From NCBI GenBank assembly GCA_019614645.1, contig JABWDB010000001.1, positions 4,030,001 to 4,094,000 on the forward strand: a stretch of DNA of 64,000 bases, read 5' to 3'. The stretch comes from Stratiolaelaps scimitus (Eukaryota; Arthropoda; Arachnida; Mesostigmata; Laelapidae). The notes below the pieces were generated by a model, which saw only the letters and a program-made list of their open reading frames with translations, was not told the origin of the DNA and ran no database searches. Made by a program: the position numbers and the translations under genes. Shown here piece by piece: positions 38,255-50,460 of this stretch. Numbering within the stretch: the stretch's first letter is position 1; the number at the start of each line of letters is the position of its first letter.

Positions 38255-41200
38255 TATCTCTGATAGGTATATATCCCATGTGCACACGGTTAATCTTCGC
38301 TATAGCTGCACGATTCGTCGCCTAGCTCTGGTCATGCCACAGCTGTCAAGGAAACGATGAAAAATAACACGGCACAGAAGCGAGCGGCAGAATTAGCTCG
38401 CCACCCACGATTCTCACGCTGACTTGTCTTTATCGTATCGTGTATTGTTGACGGGGAAAGTTGATAGGGCGCGAGATACACCAGGACACTGGCGCGCGCT
38501 CGCGGTTGAAGTCATTGGTGCCTTCGCTTTGAGCACCTCGTGAGGGCTGGCGAGTACAACTTCGGGACAGCACAGCTTGGAGCTTGGATATGTACGATAG
38601 TTGTCATGCGCAATCGGCGGGACGGCCACACTCAACACTCAGACACTTCACAGACTTCAGCCATCAGGGGAAGGAATTCACGAGGACCATTCGAATTTCA
38701 CGGGAATGACTGCTCACTCGTACGCCTTCAGTGGATGCCAGTTCGCAGTAAAGCACGCTTGCTGCATGTCGTTCTGCTTGCCAGTTTCCTGAGCCGATGA
38801 GTCCTCCAATAACAACAATCACCAAGCTCACCAACGACAGTGAGCAACGGCCACAGCATGCAGCTGACGAACGGCCGGCAGGTGGCCCGGTGTCTGTCCG
38901 ATGTGTTAGTCGTACCCGTCCGAATTGATTTGCGCACTATAATGTGGCAAAGTGACGGTTGCACATCAACTGTTGACCAGCACCAGCACAGTCCAGCAAG
39001 AGATACACTACGCTGATACCGGCAGCAGCAGCAGCAGTAGTAGCAATAGTTCTACGATGGTTCCAACGACTCGTTGTTGTTGTGGCCTGGCGTCGTTGCG
39101 GTCGGCTGTTGCCGGATGTCCTGCGCTACGCAACAGTGGCGGCAGCGGGAGCCTCCCTCGTCCGGTTAACCAGCCACCTACCGTAGGCACAGTGTAGCAC
39201 CGTTGGTTTGTCGTTTTATTCGTCCGTTGACTGCTTGCTTGCTTGCTTGTTTGGCCTATAGGCAGACAGGTAGGCGCTGGTTATCGTCCCCGCAAACGTT
39301 CCTCTTGTCCGTTGCTCATTTACAGTCGCTTGTGAGTATGGGCCTGTGTGACATTGTGCGTGTGTCTCTATCACAGTTACTACTAATATTCCAGCCGGCG
39401 TTAGCGAGTCTTGATGTTGTTGCTGCTGCTGCTGCGGCCGCTGCTGTTGTTGCCTATATCATTTAAATGTATGTCTGTTTGCCTGCGACTGTACGAGTCG
39501 CTCGCTGCTCGTAGCAGTTGTGATGGCCGGCTGCGGCAACGCCAATAGCGATGATGGCGGTCGCTGCTGCTGCTGCTGCTGCTACGGCGGCGGCGGTGGC
39601 GGCGGTGGCAGCGGCCGCCGCTGTTGTGTGTTAGTGGGTCAGCGAGAGCGGGGCGAATGACCTCCTTTCGGCCTCGCCGCGCGCTCCGACCGACGACCGC
39701 CTTACTACGACGGTGGCTGCGGCGGCGGCAGCGGTGGCGGCTGCAGCAGCAGCAGCAACAGCCACTACTACAACCACTACTGCTTTTGCTACAACAACAA
39801 CAGCAACAACCACGATTACTACCGCCAATGATGACAGCACCAGCGGCGGCGGCGGTGGTGGTGTTGATGCTGTGACTGCTGCTGCTGCTGTTGTTGTTGC
39901 TGCTGCTGCTGTGGTTCGACCGGTGCCGGCGCAGTTGACGTAGACAGCAGCAGCAACTGGCTGAACTTTGTTACCGTTTGTTGCTGCCGTCGTTGCCCGT
40001 GCTGCTTCTGCTGCTGGTAAATGACGGCGATGATCTCTTGGTTGCAGTTGATGCTGTTATCGTTGAATGTGATGCTAACGGTGGTGACACCGCTGGCACC
40101 GCGATGCACATCGATGTTACTCGATATTTTTGTCGTTTTTTTTGCACTTGCTGCTACTAGAGTCGCCAGCATTGACAACAGCAACAACGACAGCGACGAC
40201 AACAGTAACAGCAAGAAGTCCCACACGGAGAAGTCGCATTGATTGGTGTTGATCCTTAGCGAAATTTGAGATGAATCTCTTGGAAGTGGAAGACTACTTC
40301 AATCTATCGGTGACGCAGTTGATAGATTTATATCGCTGGCTGGCTGGCTGGCTCAGTGGCGTCGTCTCTCGCGTGGCGGGCTCGTTCTAACAGATGGATG
40401 AGTTGTGTGCGTTGTCTTGCGTCGGCCAACAACGACAGCGTGGACCCATCTCAGGAAGAAGACGTCCTAGAATAGAAATAACGACGACTATGTCCAACCT
40501 TCGGGTAGAGGCAGAGACCTTCAAGATATCGATGATTCGTATCCGTATTCTCGCGCTGTTTGTTTAGGTTGTCATTTTAATGAACACGACAGACACCGCT
40601 TAAGTCGGCCACATTCGGCTGCTCATTCAATCGGTTTGTAGGTTCGACCGGCTGGCTCGCTGCTCACCCGGCGGACGTCGTCTATTGCCGCACTACTAGG
40701 CGTCTGTATCGTTCACTGTTTATTCATTCATAGATACATAAGTCCGTCCCTACATCTGCCTCTGGTTTACCGGCGCTCCGCCTATATCCATTTCTCAAGG
40801 CCACGCGTTTGTCGGCGGGTGGACTTCTCATGAGCAGCTTCAGCATCACTGGCGATACTGGTTATATCAACCGTCGCCGCGGCGTTGGTAACAGCGTCGT
40901 GACCGATCTCGGCCGACCGCCTCATGCGACGTTCATACTCTCAGCTGAGAACCCATTTACCTTCTCCTGCTGGATCCGTCACAGGCTATCAACGGGTGCC
41001 ACACAATACTCCCCTTTCGTAGTTTTCAGCGCAGCCATCCACACGCACACGCATCTTGAACGTGGGTACGCACGTGTGCACGATGTTCCGATCTGTGTTC
41101 TAACATCCCTGTTACATCCCGCTACTGTAGTTCACCTCCGATTTGCTATAGGGACATCAATGGTATTTTGCAAAGCTGTTGTTGCCACCGTGTCGACCAC

Positions 41201-41308
41201 ATCAGCGCGTATCTCTCACACACACGAGCGACGCACACGTTTTAACGACGACCTGTTTTACGTAATGGAACAAGCCGTCAGGCTGGACGCATAACACCTC
41301 ACGATCTC

Positions 41309-41314
<6 letters not shown>

Positions 41315-41345
<31 letters not shown>
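41315..41345. repeat. (CT)n microsatellite
   Basis: CT run in the RXR 5' region. Read on the minus strand it is (GA)n, a motif bound by GAGA-type factors in insects; a role here is only a possibility. Confidence 0.85.
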
Positions 41346-41350
<5 letters not shown>

Positions 41351-44032
41351 CCACAAATGAACAAACTCCCGCAAATGAACTCTCCCCACCCGACACTTAT
41401 GCACTGCTCGCGACAGCTAGCATCGACGTCACCGAAGTCCTCCGACGAACCCAAACATTGCTGGTCCACGCCACTATCGATTACCAGATACCCGCACGAT
41501 GTCTCGTCTCCGGCGGGCAGTATGCTTGGTGTCGTTGTCTGGCTCAGTCTGCGCGCACTCGTATCCGTGATTTGAACGTAGCACGCAGCAGCAACCGCCC
41601 GCTCACCGTAGTACGCCTGCGGTAGTTTCGCCGCAATCGTCGTCACTCGACCTAGCGTTTCGACAGAGTTACTCCCTTGTTCTGCTCTTGTTGTGTGTGC
41701 GCGTGTTTTTGTTGTTTCAACTTCACTTCGACGGAACCTACTTCGTCACTGTTCGGTCCTGCTGCAACAACTCATAGTTTGTTGTCCTGTTGTTGCAGTT
41801 TGCTCTCACTCGTTGCCTTCCTTCCTTACCACCACTACTACAACTACTGCTGCTGCTGTGATGTCTCGGCTTTGCCGGTTGTGCTTGTGCTGCTGTTGTG
41901 ATGCTGCTCGCGTCGTTGTTTCTCGCCGCTGTCGAGCTACTGGCTTCTGCTGTGCTTCTCCCAGGAGCCGAACTCTAACAACGCTTGCTGGCGGTGTCTC
42001 TTCTGCTGCTGCTCCCGTAGCCGCAGCTCGTGTGCTGATGATGATGACGGCGGTGGCGGCACGGGGCGCGGCGGTCGTTGCTGTGCTGCGGCCACCGCTT
42101 CACCAGTTGAATGTCGGCCGTGGCCTGTCTGCTGCTGTCTACGTGACTGACTGAGTGGTCTGTATGTATGTATATCTGCGTTACGCGCGCGTCTTGTGTT
42201 TGATGTGGTTGCCTAGTCGCGCCGCATCGTCGACGTAAACAACATCTCGCACAGACCGGTGACGCCGAAGCTTCACTGTTCGCTCGTCGCTTGTTGCTGT
42301 TTCAGCGGCAGCAGAAGTAGCCGCCGCCGCCGCCGCCGCCATCGCTGTTCTGTTGTCCACGGAGGGCTCGCCACAGCCGAGCGCCAATCCCCCTCCTCTC
42401 TCAGCGCGAGACCGAGACGATTCGCTGTCTGTCTGTCTGTCTGAGCGCCTGCCAGGCTGTCCCGGCTCCCCGGCTTCGTCCACCGGTCTGCCTCCCTACC
42501 TTCATCTCCCCCCCCGCCCCCCCCCCGTTGGCTGCCTTCTCGACCGAGCGCACGTTCGTCGGAAAGCCGGCTAACCCGCCAGCGCGTCAGCCCGTCGTCA
42601 CCGAGCCGACCGACCGACCGACTGGCCTTGTGCTTCTTCGTTGGACCTCTCTCTCTCTCTCTCTCCCACTCTAGCTTTCTGTTTCGACGTGTGCGCATGG
42701 GTTTCGGTACGAGCGTATTCATCTATATGCATATACATATATGCATGCTTATGTATGTGTGTATGTACATACTGTCGATGTTTCATGGGTCTAACGTCGG
42801 AGCGTTCGACTGACCGTTGGCGACCATCATCTTCGTTGGGATACAGCTGCAACAATAGTCAGCACACCGCAACAAGAAGCAGAGCGAGAGAGAGAGAGAG
42901 TGTCGAATTTCAAACTTAATTATCGACAGAATTGACGTTTCGTCTATTGTAAAGATTCATAGATCTGCACTGCCAACAGAACCGCAGCCGCTCCCAGCAT
43001 ATTACCATAGCTTCTGTTGTTGCCAGCGTCGGACGTCACAGCCGTCGTTGTCGCCATCACTGCTGCTGATGCCGTTCTGGCTGTTCATGCCTTGTGTATC
43101 TTCTTCAGCGGGTCTCTAGTCGACCAACTCTGCAAGCGGTGCCGGCGAAGCGAGTGGCAATGGCACTAGAAGCGCATTAGAGCATCCCCTTCATCTTTCA
43201 TTGCGTCGCACTGTTGCGCTACCAGAGAACGAACCGCCAAGCCGACCAGACCCGGCTAGCAAAACGGCAAACCGGCCAAACGGGCACGGAGGCCCACTGC
43301 GGCAGCAGTACCAGCAGCAGCAGATCTCTCTATCGGTCTACCAGACCAGCTCGATTCCTCGCCTCCTGCGCACTCCCCCATCCTCCCTCAGTGGCTCCAC
43401 TTCTGAACAAGTCCAGCAGCCAGCCAGCCAGCGGGCCGATCGGCCGGCCGGCAGACCTTGGACACACAGAAGATCAGAAACTCCGAGGGGCTCGCTCATT
43501 TTGTCGGTTTGGCCAGTGCCGTCTCTTCTTCGGCTCGGTGCTGTTGTGCGGCCGACTGTTCCTTCCTCTCCACATGTTTTCGACTCCAGACTTCGGGAAG
43601 AGCCGCCAGCCAATACCCTAGCACCGGTGGTACCGCCGCTCGCCAGAGCCACCGCTGCCAGCCAGCGTCAGCGTGAGCGCCGCCAGCGGTGCTCCACCAT
43701 ACCATTCATCCATCCACCGATTTTTGCCGGCTCGTTGTCGCTTGACTACGAGTCGCTCCTCGGCTGGCGCTAGTCGGCCTCGGCAACTATTCTGGGCCCT
43801 TCTTCAATTCTTTCTGTTGCTGCTGCTGCTGCTGCAACTTCGTCGTCTTTAGCTCGCGTCGTCAACCTCCTCCTGTTTTTCTCATTCTTCGCTGTCGTCG
43901 TCGCCGTCATCGTCCGCCGCCGTAGCCGCCATTGTCGTTGTTTTTTTCCCTCTACTTTTTCCTGAGGTTGCGGGGGCTGAGGCGCTCCAGCGCGTCAAAC
44001 CTGTGCGTGCTGCGTTTGCATGCTTTGGTCGG

Positions 44033-44070
44033 CAGTTCGCCGGCAGCCGCTCTCGGCTGCCGGCGAACTG
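44033..44070. repeat. Perfect GC-rich 17-bp hairpin
   Basis: CAGTTCGCCGGCAGCCG and its exact complement surround a CTCT loop. It lies in the CNG-rich belt upstream of RXR exon 1. It would be very stable in RNA if this stretch is transcribed. Confidence 0.6.
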
Positions 44071-47000
44071 TCCGAGCCGCTGTTGTCGTTCGCTTCTTCT
44101 TCTTCTTCGCCGGCGCGTTTCGATGTTACGATCAACTTGGCCTCCACGGGCCGTAAGCGCACAGAGCACCACCAGCCAATTGCCAACATCAATACCATCA
44201 GCAGCGAGAGCCGCCACCGCTGTTGAGGCTGCTGCTGCAGCCGCCGCCGCCGCCGCCGCCGCCACACTGCGAACGAACGCCTGAGCGCCGAGTGGAAGAT
44301 GGCCGGGAAGCCCAACGGAGCCGAGAAGAATCAGCAACAACAACAGCAACTGCAGCAAAAAGCAGCCCGTGCCTTTCTCTCAGACGGACGAACGACGAAC
44401 AGACATCAGCAGAAACTTGAGTCCGAGGCGGAACGCTAACCGGCAGACCACCGATATATCGACTTCTGCTACTATTTATTTATTTCGTTCTGTGCACTGC
44501 GCCTTGTGACCAACGCACGCCGCCATCCACTTGAGCCAGCTGAAAGCGATATACATTCGACTCGCCTGCTCTCTGCAATATCTACTATTTGAGCAATGAA
44601 AAAAAAAGCCGACACCGACGCCGGTACCCACTTCTCCGCTGCGTTCCGTCTGCAGGGGACGCCTCTTTAACGTCTCGAAAGCGAGCGAAAATTCTTCTGG
44701 ATTCTCTCTCGTCTTGTGAAGTCGTCAGCGGTGTAGTGTCGCTTACATCTTCGTCCAACCTCCCGCTCACATCCCATACCATCTCTCGCTATCTCGTCTT
44801 CAACGTTCGCTGATGCGGCTTTCGCTTCGCGTCGAAGTCTTCGTAATATATATATATATATTTTTTTTTTTTCTGCCTTGTTTCTGGGTCTTTGTGTTTG
44901 TGTGTATGTGTAAATGGACATTAACACACACAGACGCACATACATACAAACACGCTCACCACACAAAACACAAACGACCGGAGCAGAGCGACACGTTGAC
45001 TGACTTACTGAAACATCGAATATCCAAGATGTGATGCAGCGTATAGAGCAAAACACGACTACAGTCGTCTACAACTGGGAAATTTGCCACGAGTCGACCT
45101 GTGCCGTTGTTATTGCTGCGCGATTGTTGCTGCTCGAGAGCCCGAGGGCCAAGACGACAACCGGCTTGTTGGGCTTCGACACCAATGGAGGGTTATTGTG
45201 CTTCCGTGGAGCGTTCGTTCACTCCTCAGCGATTGCCTGGCTGGGTTCTGTTTTTCGCCGTGGCATGCGGCCGACGCGGCGCTCAGCGCAGCACTGGGTT
45301 TATGGGTCAGCATGGTGTGAGTGTGTATATATATATATACGATAATATAATAGCGATCGCATATATAATATGTCGGCAGTTGACGGCAGACATGCTCCCT
45401 CGTTGGCTCTCGCCCCGCACTTTAGGAACCAGTCGACATTTTGATTATCTGCGTACGGGGTGGTGCGTGTCAGGGCTAGTTGGGCAGACAACGTGAGGAG
45501 TGAAGACCGGGTGACATGATATCACCCGGAAAAAGGGACCTGTGGTCTTGGACTTCTTGGCTCTAATATCGGTCGATCAACCCGTTCTTGCGTTGCAAGG
45601 ACGTCGTACTTGTTGAAAGTAAAAACCAAACAACTCAAATTGCTACGCAAAACAGAATCATCTATGAAACGTCGACTTTTACTCTACAATCGTTTCAAAT
45701 ACGGCCTCTAATGTAAGGTATAATCTATGCTGGCTGCGTGACGCAGCATGGCAAGTACATGATGGAATCTGAAATTCAGCAAACGCTGAAAATAAATAAA
45801 TAATAAAAAATGAACAACGAGGTCAAGTGCAGCTCGAGGTGTTGCATTTACCATGAACTATAGAGCTCACTCAATTATAGCAGAATCGTATCACGCTGCA
45901 TGATGATCTCATTTCTCACGAAAGTAATTGCCGGGTATTGTCATCTTGCGATGACATAATCGATGTCCGCGAATGAATCGCATCCTTATAGTTGCTCTAT
46001 AATAAATACCTTATGTTCTACCATAGTGTTCAGGAATGACTCAATCTAATACGGCAGATATCGAGGGAGGCTTGACAACTGCAGGCCACGACGACCCACG
46101 CGATAATCTCATTTACAGGGCGCCTCCAACCGACGAACTCAAGACAGGGAGACTGTTGCCGAAGCAAACCTATCACATTGGTATTATACACCGTTGTTCA
46201 ATTAATGGTAACAACAAAATTGCAGGCAATCCAGATCCCTCGATGGCTCTTTTCCGTGTGCGAGTAAAATCTGCCACGACAGGAATTCCAGATCTAACAT
46301 CTGCATCTTCCTCTCTTTCTTCATGGCTCTCTCTCTCTCTCTCTCTCAGGTTCATTTGCATATCATTCGTTAACTAAGCCCTCAAATTGCCTCATTGTCC
46401 ATGGAAATTTGGGCGAGGAGAGGCGTTCCTGCTTGCGCCCTTAACTGGTGAGGGCCGCCCGGACGGCTCACTGGTCCGACGATTCGACAAACAGTCCAAT
46501 GGGCCACTCGGCAGACGATTGGAGGGACGGACGAACGGACAACTCCGACACTCGGTCGGGTGGTGGACGCGCACAGAGAGCGGGCCACCCAGAGAGTGCG
46601 GCTTGTGTGTGTTTCTCCGTCTGCGTGGCGGGACCCGCTAGGGTTCTTGACCTCATGCGCGTCGACGTCAGCAGTTCAAGGTCAACCGCCGAGAGCACTC
46701 TGCCAGAAGCCCAAACCCATAAGCAACCCGTAGAGCAGCAAAGAGGGCACAGCACAGAAGAGAAGCCGGAGAAGAAGCAGCAGCAAATAGATAGATAGGT
46801 GTACAAGCATGCAGGGGGGCACTGTCTCTGGTGTGGTGGCGCGTTCGCCGGCACACAGACGTATAGGCATACATAGAGACAGCGAGGGCATTTGCAAGAG
46901 GCAGCAGCGAGATACCACAGCCGCTGCTGATGCTACTGCTGCTGTGGCCGTCTCTGCCACTGTCGCCGTTTCTAGTTTGTTGGTCCGCTGGCTGGTGCAG

Positions 47001-48150
47001 CCACGCCGAACTGGGGGAGTGAGACCAGTCCAGTCTTAACCTCATGGCTTCACTGCTGCCTCTGTCTATCTCTGCTCTGTATCTGTTTACCACAGTGGTA
47101 ACAAGTATTGGAAGAACAACAGCAGCAGCAGCAGCAGTATTTGTCGCTGTAGTTGTAGCTGAGGTCGTGGTACGGGTATTGGTGGCCGAGCCCCAGCCGC
47201 GATCAACGGCAACCCAGAGCAACGGCAGTGATTCAACAGTATGCATGGACAGACCTCGTGAACACCAGGCAAAAACCAATCGCTGGCGCCAACACATTAG
47301 CGAGATAGCGATATAATGCAGCAGATATGATAGGCTTTTGCACAGGACAGGAGCACGAACCGAGTTTGTATTATTTACATTGTTCTTTGTTTGATACTCC
47401 CCGACATTAATGCCCACCCGGTGGCCGTGTAGCTGGATATCAAAAGCAACTTCCTTTGTCTGCTCCTCATCGCGTTCTCTCTTTGTGGGGCTACTAAATA
47501 GTTCTTATAATATTATACTACGAACACTATGCTGTAGCGCAGGCAACCAGCGATACGCAACGGCTGGACGTAACAACAATAACAAGAAAACTATTGGCAG
47601 CTGTACAGCTACGCTGGTAGCGGGCGGCCATCGAGCTCTGCCAGAGGGTCTCTGTTCTCCTCTTCGTTGTTGGCGTCCCGGGTGCTGCTGCCGCCGCCGC
47701 CGCCGCCGCCGTCATCGTTCTGTCCGCCATAGCTAGCTAGATCTATGTACTGCAGATACAGAGAGCGACGGCGGTGCAACGCAAACGCTCGCCATTGCTG
47801 TTGGCTAAACGACACTAGACGCTCTGCACTAGGCAGACCCGCGACAACACTCATGCGTTCACACAATAACTAAACGAGTGAGCGAGTGAGTGAATGCTGC
47901 TGCCATAGAGGAAAGAGTAACAACAGGGTTAAGGAGCATCGGCGGTTGCGGCTGGAGCAGTGCCGGAGCTCTTCGTGCGACAACGAAACTACGTGGAGTT
48001 GCTTGGCGTCAGCAGCAGTCATCGTAGCCGCTGGTTGTACACCGCACAAAATCTAGCTGAAGTCAGTCAGTCACTGAGTTAGCAAGCCAGCCAGCCGCTC
48101 TTCTCTATATGCTATCTAATTCGGCTGCTGCTGCTTACTACAACTACGAG

Positions 48151-48151
<1 letters not shown>

Positions 48152-48184
<33 letters not shown>
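48152..48184. repeat. (CT)n microsatellite
   Basis: CT run in the CNG-rich belt upstream of RXR. Confidence 0.85.
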
Positions 48185-48185
<1 letters not shown>

Positions 48186-49957
48186 GCGACTGCGCGGCTA
48201 GCCGGCAAAGTGGCCGGCCGGCTTTCCAGCGGTTGCTTGCTTCGACGGATAGTTCGTCTGTCTGCATGTTTGCCTCACTAGCTATCTATCGTGTGCGAAC
48301 GCGACGGCGGCAAACTAGCCGCCGCCGCCGCCGTTGCTGCTGCTGCTGCTGCTACTGCTGTTGTTGCCATTCTATATTTGCCCTAGCCGCGCGTGTGGCC
48401 TTGAGGGTGCGATGAACTCCGTCGCCGCCCGCGCTGACGGAGCGGCGCCCGCCATGTGCACCACCGACGGCTGCCGCTGTAGAGACCAGGGGCCACGACA
48501 GCAGCAGCAGTGGCTGTTGATTGCCACTCGGCAATCGCCGACAGAAGTCAACAGCGGCAACAGCAGCGCGGGAGCGCTGTGCCGAGAGCCGATCTAGAGA
48601 ACGAGAGATCCCCGTTGTTGTCAGCGGTGGAACAACAGCGGCAGGCGGTAGTCCAATGGAACAGTCGCATGGCTGTGGAGTCTGAGCTGGCACTGATACC
48701 CGAAGGGGCTATTCGACTACTGACACAGAGTGAACCAGAGCACGAAAGCACCGGGAGAATGAGGCGAGAAAAAGATCCACCAGAGACAGAGAGAGAGAGA
48801 CAACCACCAACTGTGGAAACGTCTAGCTGTCCATCAGACAGACATCAGACACACACGAAACCACGCAGACACAAACACATATATATGTATATATATATAT
48901 ATTTTTTTTTTTTGGGTTGGCGGTAAAAAAACAGTCGCAGGTGCTACGCACCAGAGAAATGACGATTCCGAGCGCGTCAAATGTATTCCAACAAAAGACA
49001 TATAGACTCGCATACATGCGCACTCAGTTAAACAGGACCCGGTTTACCTATTTTGCGGTAGGATAAGTGTTATGAGACAGGTTTATAGTAATCAGTGAAA
49101 GGTCAATGAATGAGAGCTATACCATTGACTTAAACAACAAACAAAAGTCAGCTCCCGCTGTCCCGGTGCAGTACGACGATGGAAAGTTGCTGGGTTGGAA
49201 TCATATCAATTACCCACACCGTTCCACACGATATTCCACCTGCGCACCTGCCCATCGTCATACGAGAACAATGGAAGAATCGTTGCGGAAAAGAAGGTCG
49301 GTCGTGTCCGAGAAAATTGACATTGTAGAAGAGTGCGATAATCAAATGATAATATTAATAGTAGCAATAGTAGACAACGTTGTGACAGCAGCGTCAGCGA
49401 GAACGTGGTACAATGCGTAAATCGTCCTGCTAAACAGAAACGAGACAGCTCTATGTCTGAAACGGGGCAGGTTCCTCCCCAACAGTAAAATATGTATGAA
49501 GCAGGAAGCCAGCGTAAAGTCGGCAAAACCTAAGAGAATAGGAGTGGCTGACAGCGACCAGCGGCCGTAGCTCACGATAACGCCAATGGACGTACAGGCC
49601 GATGGACGCACGCGCTTTATAGAGCTTTATCGCCTTCTCGTCGTTGCCGAGAGGAGATCCTCTATGAGAACACTCACGCACGCAGCAACACACGGACGGC
49701 ATTGGCACTGCACTTGACCTTAATGTCACTGGGGCACTCGGCGCTCGTTGTTGTTGTGCACACGACTCGGCTCTGGCTGGCGGCGTTTTGGCGAGAGTCG
49801 TTGTACTAACTACGAGGACATACGTCGACGCGGCAATATGATTAGTATTAGTTGTCGTAAAATCACCTCTCGAATATCCGCGGAATGTTGATTTCGTGCA
49901 TTAAAACGTAATAGCAACACAGGAGAGTGAGAGAGAGATTTGGAATATCTTTAATAT

Positions 49958-49960
<3 letters not shown>

Positions 49961-49994
<34 letters not shown>
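49961..49994. repeat. (TA)n microsatellite
   Basis: TA run about 0.4 kb below the distal candidate exon at 50364. Confidence 0.85.
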
Positions 49995-49999
<5 letters not shown>

Positions 50000-50363
50000 C
50001 TTCGCTCTAAACTATCGTGGCCAAATCCTCATGCGATCGCAACTGGCGGCTTTCAAATTCCACTCTCCCTCACACCTATGCATGTGCTCGCAGTAATTTG
50101 TTAAACTAATTGTAAAACGAACACCGCAACGAACGGCGAGCAAATGCCGCGGATTTAGCGGGAAACTCCTGCACGTCGAGAATAGACACGTTCGATTCAC
50201 TGTGCTACACCACATGTTCGTCCCTCCCTCGCAGCACGCCCAATGCACACACATACAGACACACACACACCCGCACGCACGAGTTTAATTCAAGGCCAAT
50301 CTTCTTAATTGTTCAAGGCCACCGTAACGAGATGAAGGAGAAAGGCCTGATAGTCCTACTTAC

Positions 50364-50460
50364 CCAGATCTGGGGAAACCATATTGATCGTCACGGAGTT
50401 CGGATCCAGTTTGCTGCCTTGCGCGTCTCCGGAGCGCAGCTTCCGGAGGTCAGATCATGC
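50364..50460 (-). CDS. Candidate alternative distal first coding exon of RXR
   Basis: A 97-nt segment on the minus strand with a clean acceptor (CTATTACAG) and donor (GTAAGT). An ATG at 50382 in good context (A at -3, G at +4) opens MVSPDLG and ends in phase 1. That is the phase RXR exon 2 requires at 27958, so direct splicing would give a 541-residue isoform lacking the KKDRP N-terminus. If the transcript instead includes exon 1 at 36501, the same ATG becomes a short upstream ORF overlapping the main start. The acceptor implies a further non-coding exon upstream. What is seen is the splice sites and the phase; assignment to RXR is inference. No gene of another family is recognisable here. 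Confidence 0.42.

Larger units (their letters stand above)
36505..50363. other. RXR 5' region rich in CNG triplet repeats
   Basis: No coding exon is recognisable between RXR exon 1 and the distal candidate exon. The stretch holds dozens of short CAG/CTG/CAA/GCC/CGG runs, densest at 39400-40000, 41820-42120, 42300-42350, 43800-44280, 46900-47150, 47680-47720 and 48310-48370. The frames they keep open (poly-Ala, poly-Gln, poly-Leu) have no domain. On the two-isoform model this is intron for the distal transcript and promoter or UTR for the proximal one. Confidence 0.5.

Noticed and set aside
39624..40226. Poly-Gln/poly-Ala/poly-Val frames on both strands
   Set aside because: Produced by CAG/CTG repeats; all frames are open because triplets avoid stops.
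46668..47417. 250-codon minus frame
   Set aside because: Spans CTG/CAG-driven poly-Ala and poly-Ser stretches with no domain and no splice support.
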